IMG/VR virus record: IMGVR_UViG_3300034524_000188
Coordinates: 1 to 32,392 of that record
Source of the DNA: a virus
Length of the DNA stretch: 32,392 nt
Direction: 5' to 3' (one strand)
In this document: piece after piece, positions 15,103 to 22,175 of the stretch
Numbering within the stretch: the first letter of the stretch is position 1
Layout: every line of letters starts with the position of its first letter
Notes under the pieces: generated by a model
Seen by the model: the letters and a program-made list of their open reading frames with translations, nothing else
Told to the model about the DNA's origin: nothing
Databases searched by the model: none
Position numbers and translations under genes: made by a program

Positions 15103-15498
15103 CTAGAACTCGATCCAGACGCCGTAGCTATCCACGTCGCGGATAACGCCGGCCTTGGAGCGGGTACCGGTGCCGTCGGTCTTGGCCACGCGCTCGTCAT
15201 CCACGATGTAGGCAATAGCGCCCACATCGGCGAGGGTGATCTCATCCGCACCGGTACTGTTGTTGAAGTTGAAGCAGCCGCGTCGGACCTGAGCACTCTT
15301 GTCGCCGGTGGAGTTGTCCACGGTCTCGGAAAAACACCCCACGGCGTTCAGCCCGACTGTCGTACGGCCCGGCACCAGCTTGCCGCTGGCATTGAGACAG
15401 GCAATCCCGCCGGCAAAACACACGGTTGCGGCCTCAACGGGCCATACAAGCACCTGCGCATCGCGGCGCATAGTGTTGCGATCGTTTGTCAGCGCCAT
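15103..15498 (-). CDS. Head decoration / capsid cement-type protein
   Basis: 131 residues, ATG 15496-15498 overlapping the stop of I by one base (TAATG). Contains CFAGGIACLNASGKLVPGRT, GLNAVGCFSETVDNSTGDKSAQVRRGCF (49-76) and GAIAYIVDDERVAKTDGTGTRSKAGVIRDVDS, a beta-rich pattern of capsid-cement proteins of the DUF2190 type, in which a small barrel decorates the capsid and stabilises it. Mu itself has gp33 in this slot. Position between protease/scaffold and capsid supports a head role; family assignment is moderate. Confidence 0.7.
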   Translation of the reverse strand: MALTNDRNTMRRDAQVLVWPVEAATVCFAGGIACLNASGKLVPGRTTVGLNAVGCFSETVDNSTGDKSAQVRRGCFNFNNSTGADEITLADVGAIAYIVDDERVAKTDGTGTRSKAGVIRDVDSYGVWIEF

Positions 15499-16025
15499 TA
15501 CGCACCTGCCTTGTCATCGTTCTTGGCTGCCGCGTATTCCTTGGGATCAAGCCCCATGTTGCGGCACAGAGCCTTCTCATCCGGGGTCAGGGCGTCCGCG
15601 CCAAATTTCGCGGGATCGCCGCCGGGAGCAACAGGGGCCTCCGACACGATGGCCGGGGCGGTCTGCAAGAACGTCCTGAACTGATCAAGTCCGCCTTCGG
15701 TCCGGCACATGGCGACATAGAAATCCTTGCTGGCGGGAGCGACCTTGCCGTCCTTGACGGCCTGATCCACAACGGAGGCGATTTCACCGTCACGCTTTGC
15801 CCCTTCCAGTTCCTTCAGTTTGTTCTCGGCGTTTTCGGCACGCCCCTTCAGCTGGTCATAGTCAGCGCGGGGCACGAACTTATCCAGACCGGGTACGCCG
15901 CCCTCGCTGTTCGCTGCCGCTGCCAGCTTTCCCTTCAGGCCCAGAATGGCGTTCAGCGCATCCTGAGGCGTTGCGCTTTCGGCAATGCCTAGCTCGCGGC
16001 AAATAGCCGCATCCAACTTGTCCAC
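15498..16025 (-). CDS. Z: Nested scaffold protein Z (internal start in I)
   Basis: In frame with I, a GTG at 16023-16025 is preceded by AAGGAGG with a five-base spacer, a far better ribosome site than that of I itself. The product would be 175 residues: MDKLDAAICRELGIAESATP, a long charged coiled-coil-like region (YDQLKGRAENAENKLKELEG, about 96-115 of the C-part order) and a C-terminal tail with TPDEKALCRNMGLDPKEYAA. In Mu, Z is likewise an in-frame internal product of I and acts as the head scaffold, as Nu3 does inside C of lambda. The nested start is seen directly; the scaffold function is inferred. Confidence 0.78.
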   Translation of the reverse strand: MDKLDAAICRELGIAESATPQDALNAILGLKGKLAAAANSEGGVPGLDKFVPRADYDQLKGRAENAENKLKELEGAKRDGEIASVVDQAVKDGKVAPASKDFYVAMCRTEGGLDQFRTFLQTAPAIVSEAPVAPGGDPAKFGADALTPDEKALCRNMGLDPKEYAAAKNDDKAGA

Positions 16026-16508
16026 GGTGTCCTCCTTGCCATCAGGCTGCTGATGGCCGTTACGGTTCAGCGCCGTGAGGCGCAGATTCGGCTGGTTGGT
16101 AAGCCCAACAGAGCAAAGCCGGCGAATGCGCAATGTCTCCCGCTCGTACTCGAACACCGGGGAAACATAACGATACTTGCGCCCGCTCACGGCCTCCCGG
16201 CCTTCCTCGTTCCATTCCACCCGGCCCCAGACAGCGCCCTCGCGCAGCTCCAGTTCCTCTACCCATGCCACGGCAAATGCAGGCTCTCCTACAGCCCCCT
16301 TTTTTTCCGTGGCGTGCTCATAGTCGATGGGCAGGGGGCGGGCATCCGCGATAAACGCGGTAACAACCGCCTCCGGGCGATCATTGACCCACGTCCGCCC
16401 GTCGCGTCCCTGCACAACGGAGCCGGCGGGAAGCAGCTCTATCCATTCGGGAGCCTTGCCAGCCTCTGCCTGCAGGGCGCGGGAGATAAGTGCACATTGC
16501 ATGTTCAT
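15498..16508 (-). CDS. I: Prohead protease I (Mu gp32)
   Basis: 336 residues, start ATG 16506-16508 (a second ATG at 16500-16502). The N-terminal 150 residues are the gpI protease domain: EWIELLPAGSVVQGRDGRTW (21-40), ARPLPIDYEHATEKKG (56-71), VEWNEEGREAVSGRKYRYVSPVF (97-119) and LTNQPNLRLTALNR. The C-terminal 175 residues are the scaffold. The protease matures the prohead and degrades the scaffold. No Shine-Dalgarno precedes the start; TATTCT lies six bases upstream of the ATG, so the mRNA may be leaderless. This gene opens the second late unit after two terminators, matching the PI promoter position in Mu. Confidence 0.92.
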   Translation of the reverse strand: MNMQCALISRALQAEAGKAPEWIELLPAGSVVQGRDGRTWVNDRPEAVVTAFIADARPLPIDYEHATEKKGAVGEPAFAVAWVEELELREGAVWGRVEWNEEGREAVSGRKYRYVSPVFEYERETLRIRRLCSVGLTNQPNLRLTALNRNGHQQPDGKEDTVDKLDAAICRELGIAESATPQDALNAILGLKGKLAAAANSEGGVPGLDKFVPRADYDQLKGRAENAENKLKELEGAKRDGEIASVVDQAVKDGKVAPASKDFYVAMCRTEGGLDQFRTFLQTAPAIVSEAPVAPGGDPAKFGADALTPDEKALCRNMGLDPKEYAAAKNDDKAGA

Positions 16509-16514
16509 GAGTGC

Positions 16515-16520
16515 AGAATA
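16515..16520 (-). promoter_or_regulatory. Candidate late -10 upstream of I
   Basis: TATTCT on the minus strand ends exactly six bases before the ATG of I. The same spacing is seen at 23947-23952 before the first late gene. No -35 is evident, as expected for activator-dependent late promoters. Transcription from here would give an mRNA starting at or next to the ATG. Confidence 0.3.
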
Positions 16521-16538
16521 GGGGGAAGAGGAAACGAA

Positions 16539-16566
16539 AACACCCCGGATGATTGTCCGGGGCGTT
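16539..16566 (-). terminator. Intrinsic terminator before gene I
   Basis: AACACCCCGGA and TCCGGGGCGTT pair (one mismatch) around a six-base loop. On the minus strand the stem is followed by a T-rich run ending TTTTCGTTT. The stem is nearly the same sequence as the terminator at 23970-23999. It ends transcripts coming through F and the antisense of the moron before the I unit starts. Confidence 0.75.
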
Positions 16567-16582
16567 ATTTGGGCAGTTCACT

Positions 16583-16609
16583 GTAAAAACGCCCTTGGGG
16601 CGTTTTTAC
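16583..16609. terminator. Bidirectional terminator
   Basis: GTAAAAACGCCC and GGGCGTTTTTAC form a perfect 12-base-pair stem with loop TTG. GC-rich centre and A/T arms give a T-run on either strand, so it can stop transcription both ways. It lies in the 348-base gene-free stretch 16509-16856. Confidence 0.8.
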
Positions 16610-16619
16610 TGGACGCTGC

Positions 16620-16656
16620 GGCCCATCGCTCACAAAAGAGTGGGTTCGGCCTTTTT
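16620..16656 (+). terminator. Possible plus-strand terminator
   Basis: GGCC (16620-16623) and GGCC (16648-16651) close an imperfect stem with inner CTC/GAG pairing around ACAAAA, followed by TTTTT on the plus strand. It is weaker than the neighbouring hairpins and would insulate the moron promoter from upstream plus-strand transcription. Confidence 0.35.
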
Positions 16657-16673
16657 AAACGGGTTTTAAACGG
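16654..16673. repeat. Tandem TTTAAACGGG-type repeat, intergenic copy
   Basis: The block TTTAAACGGGTTTTAAACGG contains TTTTAAACGG twice with an 11-base period, about one helical turn. An 18/20 match occurs inside the transposase gene at 29726-29745. It could be a protein-binding site; chance in AT-containing codons cannot be excluded for the coding copy. Confidence 0.4.
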
Positions 16674-16709
16674 ATTTACGCGGGTAGCCTGTCCCAAGCC
16701 CCAAGGCTA

Positions 16710-16738
16710 TTGACGCACCCCTCCGTCAGGGTTATTCT
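16710..16738 (+). promoter_or_regulatory. Sigma70-type promoter of the plus-strand moron
   Basis: TTGACG (16710-16715), a 17-base spacer and TATTCT (16733-16738) make a good vegetative promoter on the plus strand, pointing at the AT-rich gene at 16857. Expected start of RNA is near 16745. This would allow expression in the lysogen independent of the phage late activator. Confidence 0.65.
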
Positions 16739-16750
16739 TTTTGTAGATAT

Positions 16751-16834
16751 AAACGCGCCTGAGTCAGAATCGGAAAACCACACCCGCATAGCGGGGCGTG
16801 ATGAGGGTTTTCTTCCGGCCCTCCAGGCGCGTTT
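16751..16834 (+). ncRNA. Folded leader RNA of the moron
   Basis: Nested inverted repeats are seen just downstream of the promoter. AAACGCGCCTG (16751-16761) pairs perfectly with CAGGCGCGTTT (16824-16834). Inside, GAAAACC (16772-16778) pairs with GGTTTTC (16806-16812), and within that CACACCCGC pairs with GCGGGGCGTG. A T-rich run (CTCTTTT) follows the outer stem, so it could act as an attenuator or as the 3' end of a short RNA of about 95 bases. The mRNA start codon lies 22 bases beyond the stem. I do not recognise an RNA family. Confidence 0.5.
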
Positions 16835-16856
16835 CTCTTTTGCATTTGGAGAACAC

Positions 16857-17279
16857 ATGACCAAACGCCTTATAGAGTTCCTAACCTACTTATCAGCAAC
16901 TATTACAATACTGGCAATCGTTGCGAGCCTTGTTTCATTTCACATTTCATCACGAGCTAGCAACTTTGAGAAGATGTTAAAAGAAGCAGAATATTCGCTT
17001 TATAAGGAAGTAGAGTTAGAAAGACGTCTCAATGCTGCCATTCTTCAAAAGCCTCCCAAAACAACTAGCAAGGCAAACGAAAACTACGACCAACGATTGC
17101 ACAACCTAGAGCAATCGGTTCCTCGTGTTGAAGAGCGAATTGACAAACTTTTCATTACCCTAGCATCTTACAATAATAATAATACGATTGTGGTACTTGT
17201 TGGTATTCTTTCCGGTTTTTTTTCCGGCGTCGGCTCTGCGGTAACAGCCTTCTTATTCGCAAAGCGGAAAACAACCTAA
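16857..17279 (+). CDS. AT-rich two-TM moron protein, unknown function
   Basis: 140 residues from ATG 16857-16859 with GGAG six bases upstream. It is the only convincing plus-strand gene of the window. Predicted membrane segments are about 8-28 (FLTYLSATITILAIVASLVS) and 111-132 (VVLVGILSGFFSGVGSAVTAF), separated by a charged, coiled-coil-prone stretch (EVELERRLNAAI; LHNLEQSVPRVEERIDKL). Base composition is visibly more AT-rich than its neighbours, a sign of separate acquisition. It has its own promoter and folded leader, and its stop overlaps the stop of F on the other strand (17276-17279). Such insertions (morons) often encode lysogenic conversion or superinfection exclusion functions; here function is unknown. 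Confidence 0.8.
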   Translation: MTKRLIEFLTYLSATITILAIVASLVSFHISSRASNFEKMLKEAEYSLYKEVELERRLNAAILQKPPKTTSKANENYDQRLHNLEQSVPRVEERIDKLFITLASYNNNNTIVVLVGILSGFFSGVGSAVTAFLFAKRKTT

Positions 17280-18457
17280 TCCCGTGTCAGCACGTCGCCC
17301 TGCCCCGCATACCCCTCAAACCGCCTCACCTGCGTTCTATGCAGCGTACTTAAATACAGTTCCTTGCCATCCCGCGTCCGCTTGACCACACAGCGCCACG
17401 CCTTGCCCTTCACCATACCGAAGAACGCCATGTTATAGGCGTCTTCCTGCACCCGTGTTCCGGTATCCAACAATTCTTGCACGATGGCGTAATCTTCCTG
17501 CCGCATGTCGGCATGCCGGCGCTTGCCCTTAACCGCCGTGTAGGCGGAAAACCGCACCACGCGCGTATCACTGCCCAAACGAGTCGCCAGCGCCTGCGGC
17601 AGCATGCCCACCGGCACGGAATCCTGCAGCTCACGGCGGTAGATGCCGCCGAACTTCCAGCTGGAAACCATGTCGACCACAGCCACACGGGCATAGGCAT
17701 CCGGCAGTGCCTGCAGGCGACCATCCAGAAAGCGTTCTAGATTCGCTTGCCGGGTTCGGCCCGGATTGGAGGCCCAACCGGGGTCAATATCCGCCGGCAC
17801 CTGCATGACTTCCCCGGTGCGTTTATTGGTGTAGGTTTTCCACGAAATCGCCGGCGCTTCACCCGGTCCATTCAAAGAACCGGCCTCGGCGGCGGTAATC
17901 TGGCGCACACGGCACTTGCAGCCCCATCCATTAGGGGGGAAGTGGGTATCCCAGAATGGGTCATCTATTGGCAGGATCAGCCCGGCAAGGCTCGCGTGAT
18001 CCGCGCGATGCTCCCGGCTCGGCCCCAACTCATAGCGGAAGTATGGCAGCGCCGTCTTGGTGCGCTGCGCACGATCCCACTGCCCGGCGGCGCGGGCTGT
18101 GCGCAGGTTGGCATTGTAGATAGTTCGCAGTCGGCGGGGGCTGCCCAACTGCGCGGAAGCCAGCTGACCGGTCAGGGGATCGACAACATTCTTTCGCCCC
18201 CACCAGCCGTGTTGCTGCAACACCGGTGTCAGTTCCTTGCGGAACCGATCCAGCGTCCACCCTTCATCTATGGCCCGTTGCACCGCCGTGCGGATATCCG
18301 TCAGCACGTCCATCTGCATGGCCTTGGCAACGGTAAAGGCCATGGCATGCTCTGCCTGCCATACTTCACGCCAATCAAAGGACGGGGCTATGCCCTTGTT
18401 CTTGAAGTAGCGCGAGGCATCCGGCGGAGGCGTATGCGAAAACGACTGGTTAGTCAT
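17276..18457 (-). CDS. F: Minor head protein F (Mu gp30-like)
   Basis: 393 residues from ATG 18455-18457, which overlaps the portal stop by eight bases; longer readings run into the portal gene. N-terminal part has PPDASRYFKNKGIAPSFDWREVW (10-32). The Mu F-like domain follows: RTIYNANLRTARAAGQWDRA, YELGPSREHRADHASLAG, then DPFWDTHFPPNGWGCKCRVR with the conserved H, PPNGxGCxCR elements. The C-terminal third (RTRDGKELYLSTLHR) resembles a barnase-like or phage-head fusion end. The family initiates head assembly with the portal. Stop codon converges on the moron stop. Confidence 0.9.
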   Translation of the reverse strand: MTNQSFSHTPPPDASRYFKNKGIAPSFDWREVWQAEHAMAFTVAKAMQMDVLTDIRTAVQRAIDEGWTLDRFRKELTPVLQQHGWWGRKNVVDPLTGQLASAQLGSPRRLRTIYNANLRTARAAGQWDRAQRTKTALPYFRYELGPSREHRADHASLAGLILPIDDPFWDTHFPPNGWGCKCRVRQITAAEAGSLNGPGEAPAISWKTYTNKRTGEVMQVPADIDPGWASNPGRTRQANLERFLDGRLQALPDAYARVAVVDMVSSWKFGGIYRRELQDSVPVGMLPQALATRLGSDTRVVRFSAYTAVKGKRRHADMRQEDYAIVQELLDTGTRVQEDAYNMAFFGMVKGKAWRCVVKRTRDGKELYLSTLHRTQVRRFEGYAGQGDVLTRD

Positions 18458-19985
18458 GGTTCGTGTCGCCAAGCCCTCTGGCCTTGAACGTGCCAAGCGC
18501 CAATTGCTGCTGCAGGGCCTCCGTGTCCATACGCCCGGCCAATTCGGGCAGGCGCTCTGCCAGTTCGGGCAGGCTGCCCACGGTATTCACCAACTCGCGG
18601 AAGGGAGCGAACACGGGATCAAGCACCTCCTCCCATTCATCGGCCATATCCGCCGCCAAGGCGTCCACACCATCAGGGGAGGATTGTGCCGTACGGTTCA
18701 AGGCACGATAGAGCCGGTTCAGCGCCTGTGCTGATTGCTGCGAACCGCCCAACACCTCCTCGCCTTTCTCCGGCTCCTTCAGGCCAAACTTGCCCCGCAA
18801 CTCAGCAGCGGACACGCGCAGGCCAAAGGGCAGCAGACGGGCAAGGGACTGGGTGAGCAGATCAAGGTCTTCTTCCTCATGCACAGGCAGGCGCACCACG
18901 GGGTAATGCTCCTGCGGGCCATAGTTGAGGTCCACATAGGGCCGGACCACATCCCGGTTAAACGTCTCCGCAAGCTGCCGGCCATCCGCCTTCAACAGGT
19001 CAACACGCACATCATCATGCACAACGGCCTGCGCCTTGCTGGAGCCGTCGTCCGTGGTCATGGTCTGCCCCAGAACGCCCTTGCTGATCTGCCTGTCCAA
19101 CCAGTTGCACAGCTTTTCAAACAATTCCGCCCCGGACTTGCTGCTGGCGACTTCCACAAATTCAATACGCATGCCCTCGGGCAGGACGGCGGCGGCATCG
19201 GTGCCGAGGTTGGCGACGGCGCGGATCAGCGCCCGCTTGTCTTCTTCCGAGGCGCTGGGAGAATAGCGCCCGATACGCAGCGGGAGGCCGAACACTTCCG
19301 CAAAGGCCAACCAATCCTTCAGCCCGTAATACTTGAAAACAAAGAACCATGCCGCCATGCGCGCCAGCCCGCCTCGGATCGGAATGCCGGTCTTCAGATT
19401 GGGATAGTGCACGATGAACTTATAGGGCGGTAACGGAATGCCGTCTGGGGACTCCTCGCTCCGCAAGCGCAGATGGCTGCGGGTTGCCTGATCGAACTGG
19501 AACCACCGTGCATCGCGCCATGTATACGAAGCAGGCTTCCAGTGTGTTGCAGTTGCCTGCCAGTTAATTTCAACCACACTGTACCCCTTAGACAACGCAT
19601 CGGCCATGGACGCGACAAGGCTGCGGAAATTCGGCCCCTGTACAAGGTCACGCACGGCTGCGGCTATCTCCTGCGCCTTGGCATCATCACCTGCAGGCTC
19701 GACAACGGGATCAAGTCCGACAATAGCCAGCTTTCGGGTACGGATGACGCTGCCGTAATGCGGACAGCGCTCCTCCATCTCCTCGGCCAGCGTCAGATAG
19801 GCATGTGCATCCCCCTCATCCGCATCACGGATCAACGATGCAAGCTTCTGAGGAGTAAGCCCGGCTACAATACTATCCGTGAACACTTGACGAATGCCGG
19901 TAAGCGACGGTGTTGCCACTTCCTCGGTCAACTCCTTCCTGCGGATGGGCTGCCCATCCGAGCCGTACAGCGTAGGGGTAGGCAT
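18450..19985 (-). CDS. Portal protein (DUF935, Mu gp29)
   Basis: 511 residues, the usual size of Mu gp29. ATG 19983-19985 overlaps the terminase stop by one base (TGATG), with AAGGA upstream. Contains LIRDADEGDAHAYLTLAEEMEERCPHYGSVIRTRKLAI (51-88), the block KGYSVVEINW, GIPIRGGLARMAAWFFVFKYYGLKDWLAFAEVFGLPLRIGRY and LGQTMTTDDGSSKAQAVVHDDV, all typical of the DUF935 portal family. The portal dodecamer forms the DNA gate of the head and docks terminase. Confidence 0.95.
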   Translation of the reverse strand: MPTPTLYGSDGQPIRRKELTEEVATPSLTGIRQVFTDSIVAGLTPQKLASLIRDADEGDAHAYLTLAEEMEERCPHYGSVIRTRKLAIVGLDPVVEPAGDDAKAQEIAAAVRDLVQGPNFRSLVASMADALSKGYSVVEINWQATATHWKPASYTWRDARWFQFDQATRSHLRLRSEESPDGIPLPPYKFIVHYPNLKTGIPIRGGLARMAAWFFVFKYYGLKDWLAFAEVFGLPLRIGRYSPSASEEDKRALIRAVANLGTDAAAVLPEGMRIEFVEVASSKSGAELFEKLCNWLDRQISKGVLGQTMTTDDGSSKAQAVVHDDVRVDLLKADGRQLAETFNRDVVRPYVDLNYGPQEHYPVVRLPVHEEEDLDLLTQSLARLLPFGLRVSAAELRGKFGLKEPEKGEEVLGGSQQSAQALNRLYRALNRTAQSSPDGVDALAADMADEWEEVLDPVFAPFRELVNTVGSLPELAERLPELAGRMDTEALQQQLALGTFKARGLGDTNHD

Positions 19986-21586
19986 CAGAACAATCCTTTC
20001 CCGGCGCGAATGCCGGAGGTAATACGCACAGCACGGTTCTCGCTGTGCTGTGCGGTAATGGGGATATACACAAGGGGTTGGTAGACTTCGGAATAGGTAG
20101 CGGCATACGCCAAGGCATGGGCAATTGCGGTGTCACCGTGCCGCTTATCCTTCCCCTTGCCGGTGCGCTCCGGTACGCACGGAACGCCTCGCACTTTCTT
20201 GATGGCGCGGTGATCTTCCACGATCAGCGTATCCTTGGGCAGGGAAAGCATCCTGTCTTCAAAGCCGGATTTAAACCGCGTCATATTGTCCAGATACCAC
20301 GCCTGACTCAGCGTTACCTGCTCAATCCGTTCAAAACCGAACTTGGTTGCAGCCCATTCGGCCATATCGGCCCCCATACCCGTGGCGTCGATTTTTCCGG
20401 CCATAAACTTGGGGAACCGGGAGACAATGTAATAGAAAATCTGCTTTTGCTGATCAAAGGGCGCGTTTCTCAACTCAACAACAAACGGGCATTTCCGAAA
20501 CAGCTTTGCGTCCAGTTCAATAGGCCAGAAGGAAGTGAGGTCGGAACGCCGGGCCACGTCGGCCCCGACATACTGCCGGGCATCCGGGGAGAGTGTACGC
20601 AAAAGCGGCCCCAATTCCTCTTCACACCACCCAAGGCAATCAGCCGCCCTTACCTCTTCAGGGCGGAAGATATACATATCGTCAAACGTGCGACGGATGA
20701 CGGGAACATCCGTACACAGCGATTCGACAAGCGCACGTGGAAGAAAGACGCCGCTCCCTTTGGAAGGAATGACGTCCAACTCCTCGTCCGCATCGTCGCC
20801 ATAGAAGGCATAGATTTCCTCACGCCATGCTGCCTCAGCTTCGACGCTGTATGTTTCCCCCGTGACAAGACATATGCGCTCGTAAAGCCCGTCCTTAAGG
20901 GCATCATCAAAGCTAATCCGCAGAACCTTGCCTTTCCGTTTGCCGCTTCTGATCTCGTTTAAAAGCTCGTTAAACGGGTTCTCCTCGCCATCATGAGTTG
21001 AAATGATCAAGACCTGCCCACCCCACATAAGGAGCGCCATGGCAGCCTTGATCACTTCCTTCAAGTCATCATGGAATGCAGCCTCATCAAGAATGACCAA
21101 GCCCTGCATACCACGCAGAGAACGGGGCGAACTGGGCAATGCCTGTATGTAAAAACCGGAGGCAAATGTGATTCGGAAGGTCCTGATGTACTTGTCACCT
21201 TCCTGATCGTAGAACATGACTTCTTCGACGTCGGAAGCTGCCTCACTAAACGCCTTCGCCCACATGCCGCATACGGCGATGAACTCTCGGGCCATCTCTT
21301 GGTTATAGCCCATATAAAAAACATTCATGCCGCCATCGGAACGAGTGGTGGCCGCCCTGAGTACGGCTGCTGCACCAATCCCCCATGTCATGCCTATTCG
21401 GCGGGACTTTTCAACGGCAATGACGCGGTGTACATCCAGCTCTTCAACTGCGTTAGCCTGATACGGCAACAACACAGACGGCAAGTCTCGTGCTTGAAGC
21501 GCTTCTGGGCTAAAAACCTCGCGGGCTTGCTCCCGGAATGCCGCCCAATCTTTTTTCGAAACGATTCTACCCGTGGGGCTGGTCAT
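19985..21586 (-). CDS. Large terminase subunit (Mu gp28)
   Basis: 533 residues from ATG 21584-21586; the next start upstream is a TTG at 21607 without a ribosome site. Packaging motor and nuclease. The ATPase part has KSRRIGMTWGIGAA (60-73), the variant Walker A of Mu gp28, and LVILDEAAF (163-171) as Walker B. The RNase-H-like nuclease region shows QYVGADVARRSDLTSFWPIE with its catalytic-type Asp, IDATGMGADMAEW and the C-terminal KRHGDTAIAHALAYAA. It fills proheads from integrated Mu-type DNA by headful packaging. It overlaps gp27 by 20 bases. Confidence 0.95.
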   Translation of the reverse strand: MTSPTGRIVSKKDWAAFREQAREVFSPEALQARDLPSVLLPYQANAVEELDVHRVIAVEKSRRIGMTWGIGAAAVLRAATTRSDGGMNVFYMGYNQEMAREFIAVCGMWAKAFSEAASDVEEVMFYDQEGDKYIRTFRITFASGFYIQALPSSPRSLRGMQGLVILDEAAFHDDLKEVIKAAMALLMWGGQVLIISTHDGEENPFNELLNEIRSGKRKGKVLRISFDDALKDGLYERICLVTGETYSVEAEAAWREEIYAFYGDDADEELDVIPSKGSGVFLPRALVESLCTDVPVIRRTFDDMYIFRPEEVRAADCLGWCEEELGPLLRTLSPDARQYVGADVARRSDLTSFWPIELDAKLFRKCPFVVELRNAPFDQQKQIFYYIVSRFPKFMAGKIDATGMGADMAEWAATKFGFERIEQVTLSQAWYLDNMTRFKSGFEDRMLSLPKDTLIVEDHRAIKKVRGVPCVPERTGKGKDKRHGDTAIAHALAYAATYSEVYQPLVYIPITAQHSENRAVRITSGIRAGKGLF

Positions 21587-22172
21587 TGGAATGCTCTCTG
21601 ACGCCAAGAATCTTGGATTTGATAGCCCTGACCGTATTGCCGCTCAATCCAGCCTCGGCTGCTGCATCTTCCACAGCCTTGGCGGCATCTTCCAGCGCCT
21701 GCTTACGGGCCTCGTCACGGATAAGCTGCTCACGCTGAATGCCGCGTGTGCTGGCAAGCTCTATGCGCTGGGTAAGCAGCGCCACTTTGTTCAGCACGTC
21801 CACGTCAACTTGACCGTCCTGCATGGACAGCAGATGGTCAAAGGCCAGCGTGCGCACCATCTCGGAGACGGCCTGCGTCAGATCACCGTTGCCGCGTGCA
21901 TCCAATCCGCTGCACAACGCATCGGCAGCGGCCCGCGCTTCACGCATCTGAGCTCCCTTGCTTTCAATCTGCATGGAATAACGGTTCAGAGCACTTCGGG
22001 AAACTTCCGGCGCTCCGCGATCCACCAGCAGCATGTTGATTTGATCCAGTATTTGCTGCTGAGTAAGACGGCGCTCCCGAAGCGCTTGGTTCAGGCGCAC
22101 GCGCACGTCTTCCGGGATCAGGTCGAGAGATGACGGACGCCCACGCCCTTTGCGATGTTTGCCCTGCGCCAC
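21567..22172 (-). CDS. Small terminase subunit (DUF3486, Mu gp27)
   Basis: 201 residues from GTG 22170-22172 with GGAGG upstream. Begins AQGKHRKGRGRPSSLDLIPEDVRVRLNQALRER, then a DNA-binding helix-turn-helix region with LTQQQILDQINMLL and SRSALNRYSMQIESKG (57-72). This is the DUF3486 / Mu gp27 pattern. The C-terminal half is a long helix (EQLIRDEARKQALEDAAKAVEDAA) suited for oligomer ring formation. It recognises pac DNA and recruits gp28. Follows gp26 after three bases. Confidence 0.92.
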   Translation of the reverse strand: MAQGKHRKGRGRPSSLDLIPEDVRVRLNQALRERRLTQQQILDQINMLLVDRGAPEVSRSALNRYSMQIESKGAQMREARAAADALCSGLDARGNGDLTQAVSEMVRTLAFDHLLSMQDGQVDVDVLNKVALLTQRIELASTRGIQREQLIRDEARKQALEDAAKAVEDAAAEAGLSGNTVRAIKSKILGVREHSNDQPHG

Positions 22173-22175
22173 GGC

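Noticed and set aside
16676-16864. 62-residue minus-strand frame under the moron leader
   Set aside because: Antisense to the promoter and folded leader, no ribosome site or family resemblance.
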